Assembly (NCBI GenBank): GCA_029465975.1
Contig: CM055736.1
Location: 3,321,285-3,385,284 of the forward strand
DNA length: 64,000 bases
Direction of reading: 5' to 3'
Source of the DNA: Dallia pectoralis
Taxonomy: Eukaryota; Chordata; Actinopteri; Esociformes; Umbridae
The notes beneath the pieces are model-generated. The model ran no database searches and was not told the origin of the DNA. It saw only the letters and a list, made by a program, of their open reading frames with translations. Position numbers and translations under genes: made by a program. Of this stretch, positions 1 to 11,642 are shown piece after piece; position 1 is the stretch's first letter; every line of letters starts with the position of its first letter.

Positions 1-1136
1 AGGAGGTGTCCAGTACTAGTGATGGTGAACAGGAGTGAGTCAGTACAGGCTGGTTCCCAGACAGAGGAGGAGGTGTCCAGTACTAGTGATGGTGAACAGG
101 AGTGAGTCAGTACAGGCTGGTTCCCAGACAGTGGAGGAGGTGTCCAGTACTAGTGATGGTGAACAGGAGTGAGTCAGTACAGGCTGGTTCCCAGACAGTG
201 GAGGAGGTGTCCAGTACTAGTGATGGTGAACAGGAGTGAGTCAGTACAGGCTGGTTCCCAGACAGTGGAGGAGGTGTCCAGTACTAGTGATGGTGAACAG
301 GAGTGAGTCAGTACAGGCTGGTTCCCAGACAGTGGAGGAGGTGTCCAGTACTAGTGATGGTGAACAGGAGTGAGTCAGTACAGGCTGGTTCCCAGACAGT
401 GGAGGAGGTGTCCAGTACTAGTGATGGTGAACAGGAGTGAGTCAGTACAGGCTGGTTCCCAGACAGTGGAGGAGGTGTCCAGTACTAGTGATGGTGAACA
501 GGAGTGAGTCAGTACAGGCTGGTTCCCAGACAGTGGAGGAGGTGTTCAGTACTAGTGATGGTGAACAGGAGTGAGTCAGTACAGGCTGGTTCCCAGACAG
601 TGGAGGAGGTGTTCAGTACTAGTGATGGTGAACAGGAGTGAGTCAGTACAGGCTGGTTCCCAGACAGTGGAGGAGGTGTCCAGTACTAGTGATGGTGAAC
701 AGGAGTGAGTCAGTACAGGCTGGTTCCCAGACAGTGGAGGAGGTGTTCAGTACTAGTGATGGTGAACAGGAGTGAGTCAGTACAGGCTGGTTCCCAGACA
801 GTGGAGGAGGTGTCCAGTACTAGTGATGGTGAACAGGAGTGAGTCAGTACAGGCTGGTTCCCAGACAGTGGAGGAGGTGTCCAGTACTAGTGATGGTGAA
901 CAGGAGTGAGTCAGTACAGGCTGGTTCCCAGACAGTGGAGGAGGTGTCCAGTACTAGTGATGGTGAACAGGAGTGAGTCAGTACAGGCTGGTTCCCAGAC
1001 AGAGGAGGAGGTGTCCAGTACTAGTGATGGTGAACAGGAGTGAGTCAGTACAGGCTGGTTCCCAGACAGTGGAGGAGGTGTCCAGTACTAGTGATGGTGA
1101 ACAGGAGTGAGTCAGTACAGGCTGGTTCCCAGACAG
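1..1136. repeat. 67-bp minisatellite, about 17 copies
   Basis: A head-to-tail array with an exact 67-bp period; the same GGAGGTGTCC start recurs every 67 bases. It begins at or before the left edge, so its true length is unknown. Units are nearly identical: a C/T change in the GGTGTCC/GGTGTTC motif marks several middle copies, and an AGAGG/AGTGG variant marks the first copy and one near the right end. Such homogeneity suggests recent expansion or conversion. Open frames crossing it are by-products of the repeat and I do not call them genes. Confidence 0.97.
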
Positions 1137-1668
1137 TAATGGAGAACAGCATGTATTTTTTCTCTTCAAAATCTTCATCTCTGTGTTTCTTCTCTTCCTC
1201 TTATTCGGTGGTGGTGCTTCGGGTTGGTTCTCCTAATAATAATAGGGGAAAGGTCATTAAACAAAGTAAATGCTTAATATACAGGAGACTCATAGCAATG
1301 ATGCAAATGAGGTTGACTGGGCTATGTGGTTGGGGAGGCAGCAGGTACTCAGTCACGGTACTCATTTCTGTGCCCGGGTGGCTGTTTTGCTGGCGCCTCT
1401 GGGGGGGTGTTTGGTTTCAGTAGAAGACTGGAACTGCAGAGTGGATTTTCCAGCAACTTGTTTTTCCGGTGTTTTAGCTGAGTTTAGGCTTTCTGATGTG
1501 TGGCGAGTTTGTAATGCGTTAGTTCGACAGGAACTATGACAATATGACGGCACTCCACCTGGAATGACGCTGTTTGAAGAGCCACTGTTTCATGTCTCTT
1601 TAATCCGCTCACATGCTTTTTAGTCAGCATGCTCATGACAGTTTGGTCTGGGCGGTGTGTAACTGATC
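1137..1668. other. Plain sequence, no gene seen
   Basis: No recognisable domain, RNA gene or repeat family. Short overlapping open frames occur on both strands, but they have low-complexity composition and no motif I know. Confidence 0.6.
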
Positions 1669-1673
1669 CACAC

Positions 1674-2020
1674 TTTCATGAGTGGTGAGCCTTTGTTTCC
1701 ACTCCGGAAGGGTTAGTGGGGTGCACTCCCTGTTTTCCTGTGGCTTGTTTTGATGTGAGCAGATAGCTAGCAATTAGCATGGATATTGAGGTAATTGGGG
1801 AATGTCACTAGTTTGCTTCTCATTATTCGTACGTGTCCAGATAGGTGAGTGTGTGTTACATGTGTTCTGTGTTTTATTAGTCATCACTCCGTTAGCACAC
1901 TTTTATAAAAATAAAACAGTATACATTCTAGATTTGTTTTAAGTTAAATAAGACCTCTGATTGTGACACCCGGCTCATGCATTTGTCTTCCCTGCACTAC
2001 ACCTTAGAGGATTCGTGACA
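1674..2020 (+). mobile_element. Solo LTR, family A (TGTCACGA-type), copy 1
   Basis: A 347-bp element ends in TCGTGACA and begins with TTTCATGAG, a mutated form of TGTCACGAG. It is flanked by an exact 5-bp target duplication, CACAC, at 1669-1673 and 2021-2025. An AATAAA signal follows a TATAAAA stretch near 1905-1916, which sets the sense strand as plus. It aligns by eye with the reverse complement of the copy at 54298-54651. The 5-bp duplication and the ends fit a solo LTR left by LTR-LTR recombination. There is no internal retroelement sequence next to it, so gypsy, BEL and ERV origins cannot be separated. Confidence 0.85.
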
Positions 2021-2025
2021 CACAC

Positions 2026-2397
2026 ATTTGTGACTCACACTTCGTCCCTAGAAGGGTTGATATCAACAAGGTGTCCAGGTGTGTTTTCTGCTGGAACTTC
2101 TCTTATAGGTTGTTTATGGTCTTTATTTATACGGATCTATAGACACTAATATACATCTAATACACCTGGATCCAGCAGAGTCTGAAACTGTGGAACTTTT
2201 TTTTTTCCAAGTCTCCCAGATTGTCGGGGCGATTTCGCCTGGTGACTGACTGGTTCTCTGACTGGTTCTCTGACTGGTTCTCTGACTGGCACTCTGACTG
2301 GTTCTCGTTTTGGTCGACGAGGTGTCGTCGTCTCAGGGGCAGATAAATGAGCAATTTGGAATTCATAGAAGAATTGTATGCAGGGACAGGGGCCTGT
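2026..2397. other. Plain sequence with a 12-bp tandem
   Basis: Mostly unremarkable. From 2247 to 2306 there are five copies of a 12-bp unit (TGACTGGTTCTC, one copy with GGCACTC), just before the larger 38-bp array. No gene is supported. Confidence 0.7.
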
Positions 2398-3347
2398 GGA
2401 CGTGGTGGGCATGTCTGAGGGGATGCTGGCAGATTGGACGTGGTGGGCATGTCTGAGGTGATGCTGGCAGATTGGACGTGGTGGGCATGTCTGAGGGGAT
2501 GCTGGCAGATTGGACGTGGTGGGCATGTCTGAGGGGATGCTGGCAGATTGGACGTGGTGGGCATGTCTGAGGGGATGCTGGCAGATTGGACGTGGTGGGC
2601 ATGTCTGAGGTGATGCTGGCAGATTGGACGTGGTGGGCATGTCTGAGGGGATGCTGGCAGATTGGACGGGGTGGGCATGTCTGAGGGGATGCTGGCAGAT
2701 TGGACGTGGTGGGCATGTCTGAGGGGATGCTGGCAGATTGGACGTGGTGGGCATGTCTGAGGTGATGCTGGCAGATTGGACGTGGTGGGCATGTCTGAGG
2801 GGATGCTGGCAGATTGGACGTGGTGGGCATGTCTGAGGGGATGCTGGCAGATTGGACGTGGTGGGCATGTCTGAGGGGATGCTGGCAGATTGGACGTGGT
2901 GGGCATGTCTGAGGGGATGCTGGCAGATTGGACGTGGTGGGCATGTCTGAGGGGATGCTGGCAGATTGGACGTGGTGGGCATGTCTGAGGGGATGCTGGC
3001 AGATTGGACGTGGTGGGCATGTCTGAGGGGATGCTGGCAGATTGGACGGGGTGGGCATGTCTGAGGGGATGCTGGCAGATTGGACGTGGTGGGCATGTCT
3101 GAGGGGATGCTGGCAGATTGGACGTGGTGGGCATGTCTGAGGGGATGCTGGCAGATTGGACGTGGTGGGCATGTCTGAGGTGATGCTGGCAGATTGGACG
3201 TGGTGGGCATGTCTGAGGGGATGCTGGCAGATTGGACGTGGTGGGCATGTCTGAGGGGATGCTGGCAGATTGGACGTGGTGGGCATGTCTGATGGGATGC
3301 TGGCAGATTGGACGTGGTGGGCATGTCTGAGGGGATGCTGGCAGATT
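2398..3347. repeat. 38-bp minisatellite, 25 copies
   Basis: A 950-bp array with a strict 38-bp period, which gives 25 units. Unit variants include GAGGGG/GAGGTG before ATGCTGG and GACGTGG/GACGGGG. Because 38 is not a multiple of three and the unit lacks stops on the minus strand, all three minus frames stay open and give proline/histidine-rich frames of up to 392 codons. This is expected from the arithmetic and is not evidence of coding. Confidence 0.97.
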
Positions 3348-3775
3348 TGAGTAGATTTGACTTGAGTAAGCCTATTACATGGCAGTTAAGAACCCTGAGC
3401 TACAGTATACGCAGGCGTTGTTGTGTTTACTTTATGATTTGGTCGTGTGCTATTAAGTTATGTTTAACATGTTTTGGTTTGTTTGCATATCAATTTATAG
3501 CTAATAAAGATGTTTTAAAATTCCACACTCTCTCTCTCTCTTCCTTTTTTCTGTCCTATCTATTTATCTTCCCAATCTCTCTCTCCATTTCTCTCTCTGT
3601 ATCATCTACCTCTCTGTTTGTTCTCACTCCTTTTCTCGTTCTCTCTAATGCCTTCTGCATCCGTTAAACTTGTTATTTTTAATTTTATTTGTCATATTTT
3701 CACCGGTCAGTCTACAGACCAGTTTTGGCCCGGATGTAAAATAGACAACATAATAGGCATGACTTTCTGTCAATT
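3348..3775. other. Plain sequence with a CT-rich tract
   Basis: The stretch from about 3526 to 3640 is pyrimidine-rich (TCTC runs interrupted by TATC and TTTC). No gene, RNA or transposon end is recognised. Confidence 0.7.
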
Positions 3776-3780
3776 TCTGG

Positions 3781-4170
3781 CGTCACGATCCAGGTGAAGT
3801 GAGGGAGAATGCCAGGTGCAGAGACACAATAAACTTTTGTGGGTATTTATTTTAAAACCACTTAATAAACACGACAACAACAAACGTAAAAAAACTAGAC
3901 ACTGATGATGAAATTAAATTGTGCATATACAATACTAATACCATTTAAACAGCACTCTAACGCATACCCTATAGATGGATGTGGCATAGAAACAATATCC
4001 AACACCGTGCACCAAGACCCAGTGACTTTTATGACAAACATAATCACCAAATCTAAACCTGCTGTGCCCATTCTAATCACCCACATCTAATTCAGGTGAC
4101 TTCACACCTGGGGGAACTGCCACGCCCTCCTAGCCCACTAGATGCTCTCAGTGAACCAGGAATCGTTACA
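3781..4170 (-). mobile_element. Solo LTR, family A, copy 2
   Basis: A 390-bp element, antisense. It starts CGTCACGATCC and ends TCGTTACA, both one change away from the TGTCACGA...TCGTGACA ends of the family. It has an exact 5-bp target duplication, TCTGG, at 3776-3780 and 4171-4175. A TTTATT block near 3847 gives AATAAA on the sense (minus) strand. No internal retroelement sequence adjoins it. Confidence 0.85.
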
Positions 4171-4322
4171 TCTGGCTACAGATGTAATTAATCACACATA
4201 ATAGAAAACATTACTGAGCCACTAGGTAATGGCCAATGCCCATGTGCCTTTTTCTTAGTTAAAACAGACTTACTTGAAGCACCTATTAGCACTGAGATTT
4301 ACTTGAAACACCTATTATGGCT

Positions 4323-4870
4323 AACAGCAGCCATATCACCCTATAGCCCAACACTGGTTGGACACTGAAGTTAAGCAGGGCTGAGCCTGGTCAGTACCTG
4401 GATGGGAGACCTCATGGAAAAAACATGTTGCTGCTGGAAGAGGTGTTAGTGAGGCCAGAAGCCTTGTGGGTCCTAACGCCCCAGTATAGTGACGGGGACA
4501 CTATACTGTCAAAAAAGCACCGTCCTTTGGATGAGACGTTAAACCGATGCCTTGACTCTCTGGGGTCATTAAAAACCCCAGGATGTCCTTCGATAAAGAA
4601 TAGGGGCGTTATCCTGGCCAAATCTGCCCCTTGTCCTCTGTCCATCATGGCCACCTAATCATCCCCATATATGTACCAATTGGCTTTATCATCACCGTCT
4701 CCTCTCCGCTGGTGATGTGTGCGTTCTGGCGCAAAATGGCTGCCGTCGCGTCATCCAGGTGGATGCTGCACATTGGTGGTGGTTGAGGAGATTCCCCCTT
4801 CCATGTAAAAGCGCTTTGAGTTCCCAGGAAGAGAAGCGCTATATAAATGTAATGAATTATTATTAATTAT
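4323..4870 (+). mobile_element. SINE3-type (5S rRNA-derived) retroposon
   Basis: About 548 bp. The head (4323-4438) resembles 5S rRNA from its CCATATCACCC start through TTAAGCAGGG and GGATGGGAGACC. The middle is the body found in fish 5S SINEs. The tail (4801-4870) carries a stem made of AAGCGCTTTG and AAGCGCTATATAAA, followed by AT-rich TTATTATTA. It would be transcribed by RNA polymerase III from the internal 5S promoter and moved by a LINE that recognises the tail. Multiple changes from 5S show an old copy. It is not a functional 5S gene. Confidence 0.9.
4368..4411 (+). promoter_or_regulatory. 5S-type internal promoter (A box to C box)
   Basis: AAGTTAAGCAGGG corresponds to the 5S A box and TACCTGGATGGGAGACC to the C box, separated by the intermediate element. 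In 5S genes this control region binds TFIIIA. Here it is the promoter relic of the SINE; activity is not shown. Confidence 0.75.
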
Positions 4871-5386
4871 GTTAAGCAATAATCTGACTAAACGTCTGTT
4901 TCCGGCATTGTTTTACAGAGTGAGTTATATTTGCTATTTTAAGTGTATATTGGGACGGGCTTATTCAGGCTGAAGCTGCTCTCCACTGACCTATGGTAGC
5001 ATACTGATTCGTAGAATGGTGTATGAGACAAAACTAAGGCTCTGGAAGCGGATCTTTAATCAATTCGAATCCTTTAACCTTCCAGTTGGAGTTAGAAATG
5101 AAATGGATGGTTGCTCTCAGAAGAGGCATTACGTTAAAATCACAAGTATGTACAGATGTATGATATTTATGAGTAAACAAACTGATCCATTTTATTTTGG
5201 CAAGCAGATCTTTCCTTCGCTGTAATTGATTGTCATGCACCAATCGAAAAGGTTTTGGGCGAGTGGGGTGGTTCCGCCCCACGAATGTACCACATCATCA
5301 GACGGGAAGAAACCCCCCATTTAAAAAGAGTACATCTGCCGAGACATACTGGGGGTTGCATGTGGGAAGTTAGGTAACGAGTGAGT
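4871..5386. other. Plain sequence ending in a promoter-like stretch
   Basis: No gene is seen. The last 150 bases hold a CCAAT (5240-5244), a GC-box-like CCGCCCC (5274-5280) and a TATA-like TTTAAAAAG (about 5320-5328), in the usual order and spacing. The 52-bp array starts about 60 bp further on. Function is unproven. Confidence 0.5.
5240..5330 (+). promoter_or_regulatory. Possible core promoter upstream of the 52-bp array
   Basis: CCAAT, GC box and a TATA-like element lie 80 bp apart in total, with the TATA-like motif 25-35 bp upstream of a plausible start near 5350. Each motif alone is common by chance; only the arrangement is suggestive. It could be a relic of an LTR or DNA transposon. Confidence 0.25.
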
Positions 5387-8300
5387 CAAAGACAAGCTTA
5401 CAGGAGCCAGCTGCGTACACTAGCCCGGGAGGGTGAGACAAAGACAAGCTTACATGAGCCAGCTGCGTACACTAGCCTGGGAGGGTGAGCCAAAGACAAG
5501 TTTACAGGAGCCAGCTGCATACACTAGCCCGGGAGGGTGATCCAAAGACAAGCTTACAGGAGCCAGCTGCGTACACTAGCCCGGGAGTGTGAGCCAAAGA
5601 CAAGCTTACATAAGCCAGCTGCGTACACTAGCCCGGGAGGGTGAGCCAAAGACAAGCTTACAGGAGGAGCCAGCTGCGTACAATAGCCCGGGAGTGTGAG
5701 CCAAAGACAAGCTTACATGAGCCAGCTCCGTACACTAAACTGGGAGGGTGAGCCAAAGACAAGCTTACAGGAGCCAGCTGCGTACACTAGCCCGGGAGTG
5801 TGAGCCAAAGACAAGCTTACAGGAGGAGCCAGCTGCGTACACTAGCCCGGGAGTGTGAGCCAAAGAAAAGCTTACAGGAGCCAGCTGCGTACACTAGCCC
5901 GGGAGGGTGAGCCAAAGACAAGCTTAAAGGACCCAGCTGCGTACACTAGCCCGGGAGAGTGAGCCAAAGACAAGCTTACAGGAGCCAGCTGCGTACACTA
6001 GCCTGGGAGAGTGAGACAAAGACAAGCTTACAGGAGCCAGCTGCGTACACTAGCCCGAGAGTGTGAGCCAAAGACAAGCTTACAGGAGCCAGCTGCGTAC
6101 ACTAGCCCGGGAGGGTGATCCAAAGACAAGCTTACAGGAGCCAGCTGCATACACTAGCCCGGGAGTGTGAGCCAAAGACAAGCTTACATGAGCCAGCTGC
6201 GTACACTAGCCCGGGAGGGTGAGCCAAAGACAAGCTTACAGGAGGAGCCAGCTGCGTACAATAGCCCGGGAGTGTGAGCCAAAGACAAGCTTACATGAGC
6301 CAGCTCCGTACACTAAACTGGGAGGGTGAGCCAAAGACAAGCTTACATGAGCCAGCTGCGTACACTAGCCCGGGAGTGTGAGCCAAAGACAAGCTTACAG
6401 GAGGAGCCAGCTGCGTACACTAGCCCGGGAGTGTGAGCCAAAGAAAAGCTTACAGGAGCCAGCTGCGTACACTAGCCCGGGAGGGTGAGCCAAAGACAAG
6501 CTTAAAGGACCCAGCTGCGTACACTAGCCCGGGAGAGTGAGCCAAAGACAAGCTTACAGGAGCCAGCTGCGTACACTAGCCCGGGAGGGTGAGCCAAAGA
6601 CAAGCTTACAGGAGCCAGCTGCGTACACTAGCCCGGGAGAGTGCGCCAAAGACAAGCTTACAGGAGCCAGCTGCGTACACTAGCCCGGGAGGGTGAGCCA
6701 AAGACAAGCTTACAGGAGCCAGCTGCGTACACTAGCCCGGGAGAGTGAGCCAAAGACAAGCTTACAGGATCCAGCTGCGTACACTAGCCTGGGAGGGTGA
6801 GACAAAGACAAGCTTACAGGAGCCAGCTGGAGCCAGCTGCGTACACTAGCCAGGGGGTGAGCCAAAGACAAGCCTAGCTGCGTACCCAAAGCCAAGCTTA
6901 CAGGAGCCAGCTGGTGCCCGGGAGGGTGAGCCAAAGACAAGTGCTGCTTACAGCCCGGGAAAGACAAGCAAGCTTACAGGAGCCAGCTGCCAAAGACAAG
7001 GGTGCCAGCTTTGACACTAGTACCAAAGACAAGCTAAAGGACCCAGCTGCGTACACTAGCCCGGGAGAGTGAGTCAAAGACAGCTTACAGGAGCCAGCTG
7101 CGTACACTAGCCCGGGAGGGTGAGCCAAAGACAAGCTTACAGGAGCCAGCTGCTTACACTAGCCCGGGAGAGTGAGACAAAGACAAGCTTACATGAGCCA
7201 GCGGCGTACACTAGCCTGGGAGTGTGAGCCAAAGACATGTTTACAGAAGCCAGCTGCATACACTAGCCCGAGAGTGTGAGCCAAAGACAAGCTTACAGGT
7301 GCCAGCTTTGACACTAGCCCGAGAGGGTGAGCCAAAGACAAGCTTAAAGGACCCAGCTGCGTACACTAGCCCGGGAGAGTGAGTCAAAGACAAGCTTACA
7401 GGAGCCAGCTGCGTACACTAGCCCGGGAGGGTGAGCCAAAGACAAGCTTACAGGAGCCAGCTGCGTACACTAGCCCGGGAGAGTGAGACAAAGACAAGCT
7501 TACATGAGCCAGCGGCGTACACTAGCCTGGGAGTGTGAGCCAAAGACATGTTTACAGGAGCCAGCTGCGTACACTAGCCCGAGAGTGTGAGCCAAAGACA
7601 AGCTTACAGGAGCCAGCTGCGTACACTAGCCCGGGAGTGTGAGCCAAAGACAAGCTTACATGAGCCAGCTGCGTACACTAGCCCGGGAGGGTGAGCCAAA
7701 GACAAGCTTACAGGAGGAGCCAGCTGGTACACTAGCCCGGGAGTGTGAGCCAAAGACAAGCTTACAGGAGCCAGCTGCGTACACTAGCCCGGGAGTGTGA
7801 GCCAAAGACAAGCTTACATGAGCCAGCTGCGTACACTAGCCCGGGAGGGTGAGCCAAAGACAAGCTTACAGGAGCCAGCTGCGTACACTAGCCCGGGAGT
7901 GTGAGCCAAAGACAGGCTTACAGGAGCCAGCTGCTTACACTAGCCCGGGGGAGTTAGCCAAAGACAAGCTTACAGGAGCCAGCTGCATACACTAGCCCGG
8001 GAGAGTGAGCCAAAGACAAGCTTACAGGAGCCAGCTGCGTACACTAGCCCGGGAGTGTGAGCCATAGACAAGCTTACAGGAGCCAGCTGCGTACAATAGC
8101 CTGGGAGGGTGAGACAAAGACAAGCTTACAGGAGCCAGCTGCGTACACTAGCCCGGGAGGGTGCCAAAGACACGCTTACAGGAGCCAGCTGCGCACACCT
8201 GCCCGGGAGGGTGAGCCAAAGACAAGCTTACAGGATCCAGCCGCGTACACTCGCCCGGTAGTGTGAGACAAAGACAAGGTTACAGGAGCCAGCTGCGTAC

Positions 8301-8974
8301 ACTAGCCCGGGAGGGTGCCAAAGACACGCTTACAGGAGCCAGCTGCGCACACCTGCCCGGGAGGGTGAGCCAAAGACAAGCTTACAGGAGCCAGCCGCGT
8401 ACACTCGCCCGGTAGTGTGAGACAAAGACAAGCTTACAGGAGCCAGCTGCGTACACTAGCCCGGGAGGGTGAGCCAAAGACAAGCTTACAGGAGGAGCCA
8501 GCTGCGTACACTAGCCCGGGAGGGTGAGCCAAAGACAAGCTTACAGGAGCCAGCTGCGTACACTAGCCTGGGAGAGTGAGACAGAGACAAGCTTACAGGA
8601 GCCAGCTGCGTACACTAGCCCGGGAGGGTGAGCCAAAGACAAGCTTACAGGAGCCAGCTGCGTACACTAGCCCGGGAGTGTGAGCCAAAGACAAGCTTAC
8701 AGGAGCCAGCTGCGTACACTAGCCCGGGAGGGTGAGCCAAAGACATGTTTACAGGAGCCAGCTGTGTACACTAGCCCGAGAGTGTGAGCCAAAGACAAGC
8801 TTACAGGAGCCAGCTGCGTACACTAGCCCGGGAGGGTGAGCCAAAGACAAGCTTACAGGAGGAGCCAGCTGGTACACTAGCCCGGGAGTGTGAGCCAAAG
8901 ACAAGCTTACAGGAGCCAGCTGCGTACACTAGCCCGGGAGGGTGCCAAAGACAAGCTTAAAGGAGCCAGCTGCG
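5387..8974. repeat. 52-bp minisatellite, about 69 copies, with higher-order repeats
   Basis: 3.6 kb of a 52-bp unit carrying CAAAGACAAGCTTACAGGAG and AGCTGCGTACACTAGCCCGG. Units differ by substitutions, by a 3-bp insertion (GGAGGAGCC) and by 2-bp losses. Marker variants recur at fixed distances: CAATAGCC at 5681 and 6259, CACTAAACTG at 5733 and 6311, and AGCTTAAAGG at 5921 and 6499, all 578 bp apart (11 units plus two 3-bp insertions). Further block copies are about 311 bp apart (near 7200 and 7511) and 154 bp apart (near 8191 and 8345). Units at 6880-7030 are scrambled. Right after the array lies AAG/GTAAGG (985-993 in the 8-kb block), a good splice-donor match. Confidence 0.97.
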
Positions 8975-10665
8975 AGTGTTAGTTAAGGTAAGGAGACATG
9001 TATAACTTGTATTCATCTGTTTGCTAGGAGTCGATTCTCACTACTTTGAGTGCATTACGTAATTGTATTTTTTATACATTACTGAGTAGTTACTGTTAGT
9101 CAAAATGTGAATGATTGGTAAGGGCGTGAGGGAGTTGTCCAAGCTATTGTCAAAGAGACAATATATCATGCCAAAGTTGCAAGCTAATGCCCTCCATTTG
9201 TAATGTGACACCTTGTGGTATTATCTATTGTTTGGTTGTTTTATCTCGTCTCTGTACACTGCAGGGTCAAGACAGCCCTTAGGTCAGTTATTCGACCTGC
9301 ATTGAAATAATACTGATGTGATGGCCAGGCAGACAGGCCAGGTAGTTAGCAGACATTGTCTAAGGACTAAAGGCCAACTCAGATTCAACAGGCAACCAGA
9401 ACATTTAGAGGGACCCCAGACCCAGAGAAGATATGTAGTAAAACAGCCATTGGCCAGAATAACCAATCAAATGCCTACTATAGCCATGAATGAGCTTCCC
9501 AGCTACTGGCAGTTGGGCCCACTCGTGCTTCATTTGTCCCAGATATTAAAGGTGCCTCCCAACTGAGGGTTTCCTGTTTTTAAAGTTTTTAATTTGATTC
9601 GGGGAAGGCTCATTGCCAGCAACTACCGAAAAACTCTTGTCTTGAACCATTCGAAAAATGTTGTCTTGAACCATTCCTGGAAGCTTTTTGCCGTGTGTTT
9701 GCGGTCATTGTAAAGCTTGAATACCCATTGCATTTGATGGGAAACTCAACATTGATAGGAATGATTTCATGATGCCGTTCAGTCTTCAAGAGCTTGAAGG
9801 CCGAAGCAAAAACAGAACCAAAAAAATAATACCTGAACCTCATTGTTTGCTTAACCAAAAACCTGCACTTTGGTCTCTTCTGTCTACAGAACATTGTCCA
9901 AGATAATCGGACACAGCCTCAAGAGGAATTGCCACACTCCCGGTCTGCTTTCTCTCAAATCAAACAATCAAATGTGTTATATATAGCCCGTTATACATCA
10001 GCAGTTGTCACAAATTGCTTTTACAAATCCTCAGCCTGAAACCTCGAGAAGCAAGCAACAACAGGATTGATAGAGAAAGGGTTAGGAAAATCTTCTTAAA
10101 CTAAACATGGGACAAAAGGCTTTATAAAATACATTTGATTGATTATGGCATGTTCAGGTGCTTTGGCAAAGTCCAGGCTGGCTTTCTAGTTACTAGAAGT
10201 GAAATAGCGATGTGTCCTAAACCTTTCAATAAGTTTGCGACAGATGTATGTTTAAACACTCATAACGTGTCTAAATGTCTGCTTGAATCTGTTGTGGCAG
10301 GCGATTGATGTAATTTCTACACCATTCTAACAATCCTTTTCTGTGATCTATTAACGTCTCTTTTGCCAGAAAGGATGGATACGTAGCAATGGCCTTAAAC
10401 GTCTTGATAACAGGGACGCTGCGATATGCTGTCATTCCAAAAATGAAATACTGATCATATTAAAAATACACACATGGCAATATTGTGTAAATAATCCTGC
10501 GTTTCTCCTAGCAGAGCAGCTAGGAGAAACTCCATGATGGCTCGAATTTAGGAAGAGACTGAGTGGAACCAGACTCTGAGGGGTGGCCAGTCCTTTTCTG
10601 GCTGTGGTGACTGTACTACTAATATCACTACTGATTCTTTTCAAATATAAATCCACTCAATTTTT
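8975..10665. other. Plain sequence; possible old repeat near 10.5 kb
   Basis: No gene is recognised. Around 10500-10620 the phrase containing GGGGTGGCCAGTCC and TTTTCTGGCTG recalls a dispersed repeat common in pike and salmon genomes; this is from memory and is weak. The rest holds only short unsupported open frames. Confidence 0.5.
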
Positions 10666-10671
10666 GGGAGG

Positions 10672-10815
10672 TTCATTTAATGTTTTTTTATTTTTCACTT
10701 CCCCCCTCAAAGATATTTTTTTGAATTGTTCACATTGTAGATCACATTAAAGGTGGAAAAAGTTCTAACATGATTTATCTTTGTCTCATTTTTTTCACAT
10801 TACACAAGTGTGTAC
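10672..10815 (+). mobile_element. Tc1-like transposon 3' end remnant
   Basis: This stretch matches, by eye, the 3' untranslated end of the Tc1 copy at 61911-62730. Both share a TTTTTATTTTT block, TTGAA followed by GTTCAC, the motif GGTGGAAAAAGTTCT, and TTTGTCTC before TTTTTTCACAT. No transposase coding sequence remains here. Confidence 0.7.
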
Positions 10816-10829
10816 ACTTTTCATATTCA

Positions 10830-11640
10830 ATGCATGACTCAATTTAGTTGCTTCATTCAGGTGCTTTAGCCCAAAACTTTTGCTAGATACAGAAGTTAAG
10901 AGAAGTATTTCATAAGGACATAGACTGACTCGTCATTTTCTAAGTGCTGCAATACAGTTTACATTACGTCTAACTACATGTCATCCGCCTTACATTATTT
11001 CATACATATTCTGTGACAATGTGGATGAATGTATACAAGACTGAAATGCTTTTAACAGTGTAGAACTGAAGAATCATTTGCGACAGCAACAAGATCTCTG
11101 TTATATGAGCAAAGTAAAGGTTGTTATGTAACGGACATTTGCTGGATATTGGTTTTCTTTTGTCTTTTCTTTCTATACAGTCTGACATTCTATTACTATG
11201 AAAATGACAGATTGTCAATTGGGATAGGATGGACTACAATCCAGAACATTTACTTGTTTAGCATTATTTTATTATTATTTCATTTTTTCAGAATGTCTAT
11301 TGATATCGCGCTAATATCGTTTTTTTAAAATAATTTCGGCCATGGTAATCCTGTAGTGAAAATCTGATATGATGACAGCCCTCCTTGATAACACACAGTA
11401 CAGTAGAAACAGAATAATCTTGGTCTCTCAACATACAGTACATTTTCAGAAATGACATTGCCCATGCTTGGCTACTCTGTCCCACCACTTTTCTTTCTTT
11501 TTTTGTGCTCACAGAGGTGTGAATGTGACACAGAAATATAACATTATTTGCTCCTTTCAAATTGGTTGAATACGTGATTTTTGTATTGCAGGTCTTTGCT
11601 GCTCATGTAATGAACTGCCTCTGTCCCCCTTCATGCCAGG
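10830..11640. other. Plain AT-rich sequence
   Basis: No gene, RNA or transposon end is recognised. Only short open frames without known motifs occur. Confidence 0.6.
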
Positions 11641-11642
11641 GT

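Noticed and set aside
1..1136. CRISPR-like array
   Set aside because: The 67-bp units are directly abutting and near identical with no unique spacers, and the DNA is vertebrate.
2146..3324. Long proline/histidine-rich minus-strand frames of 307-392 codons
   Set aside because: They come from a 38-bp repeat that lacks stops in all three minus frames; three overlapping versions encode the same peptide cycle. No splice or promoter support.
4323..4440. A genuine 5S rRNA gene
   Set aside because: Too many differences from 5S, and it is joined to a SINE body and LINE-type tail.
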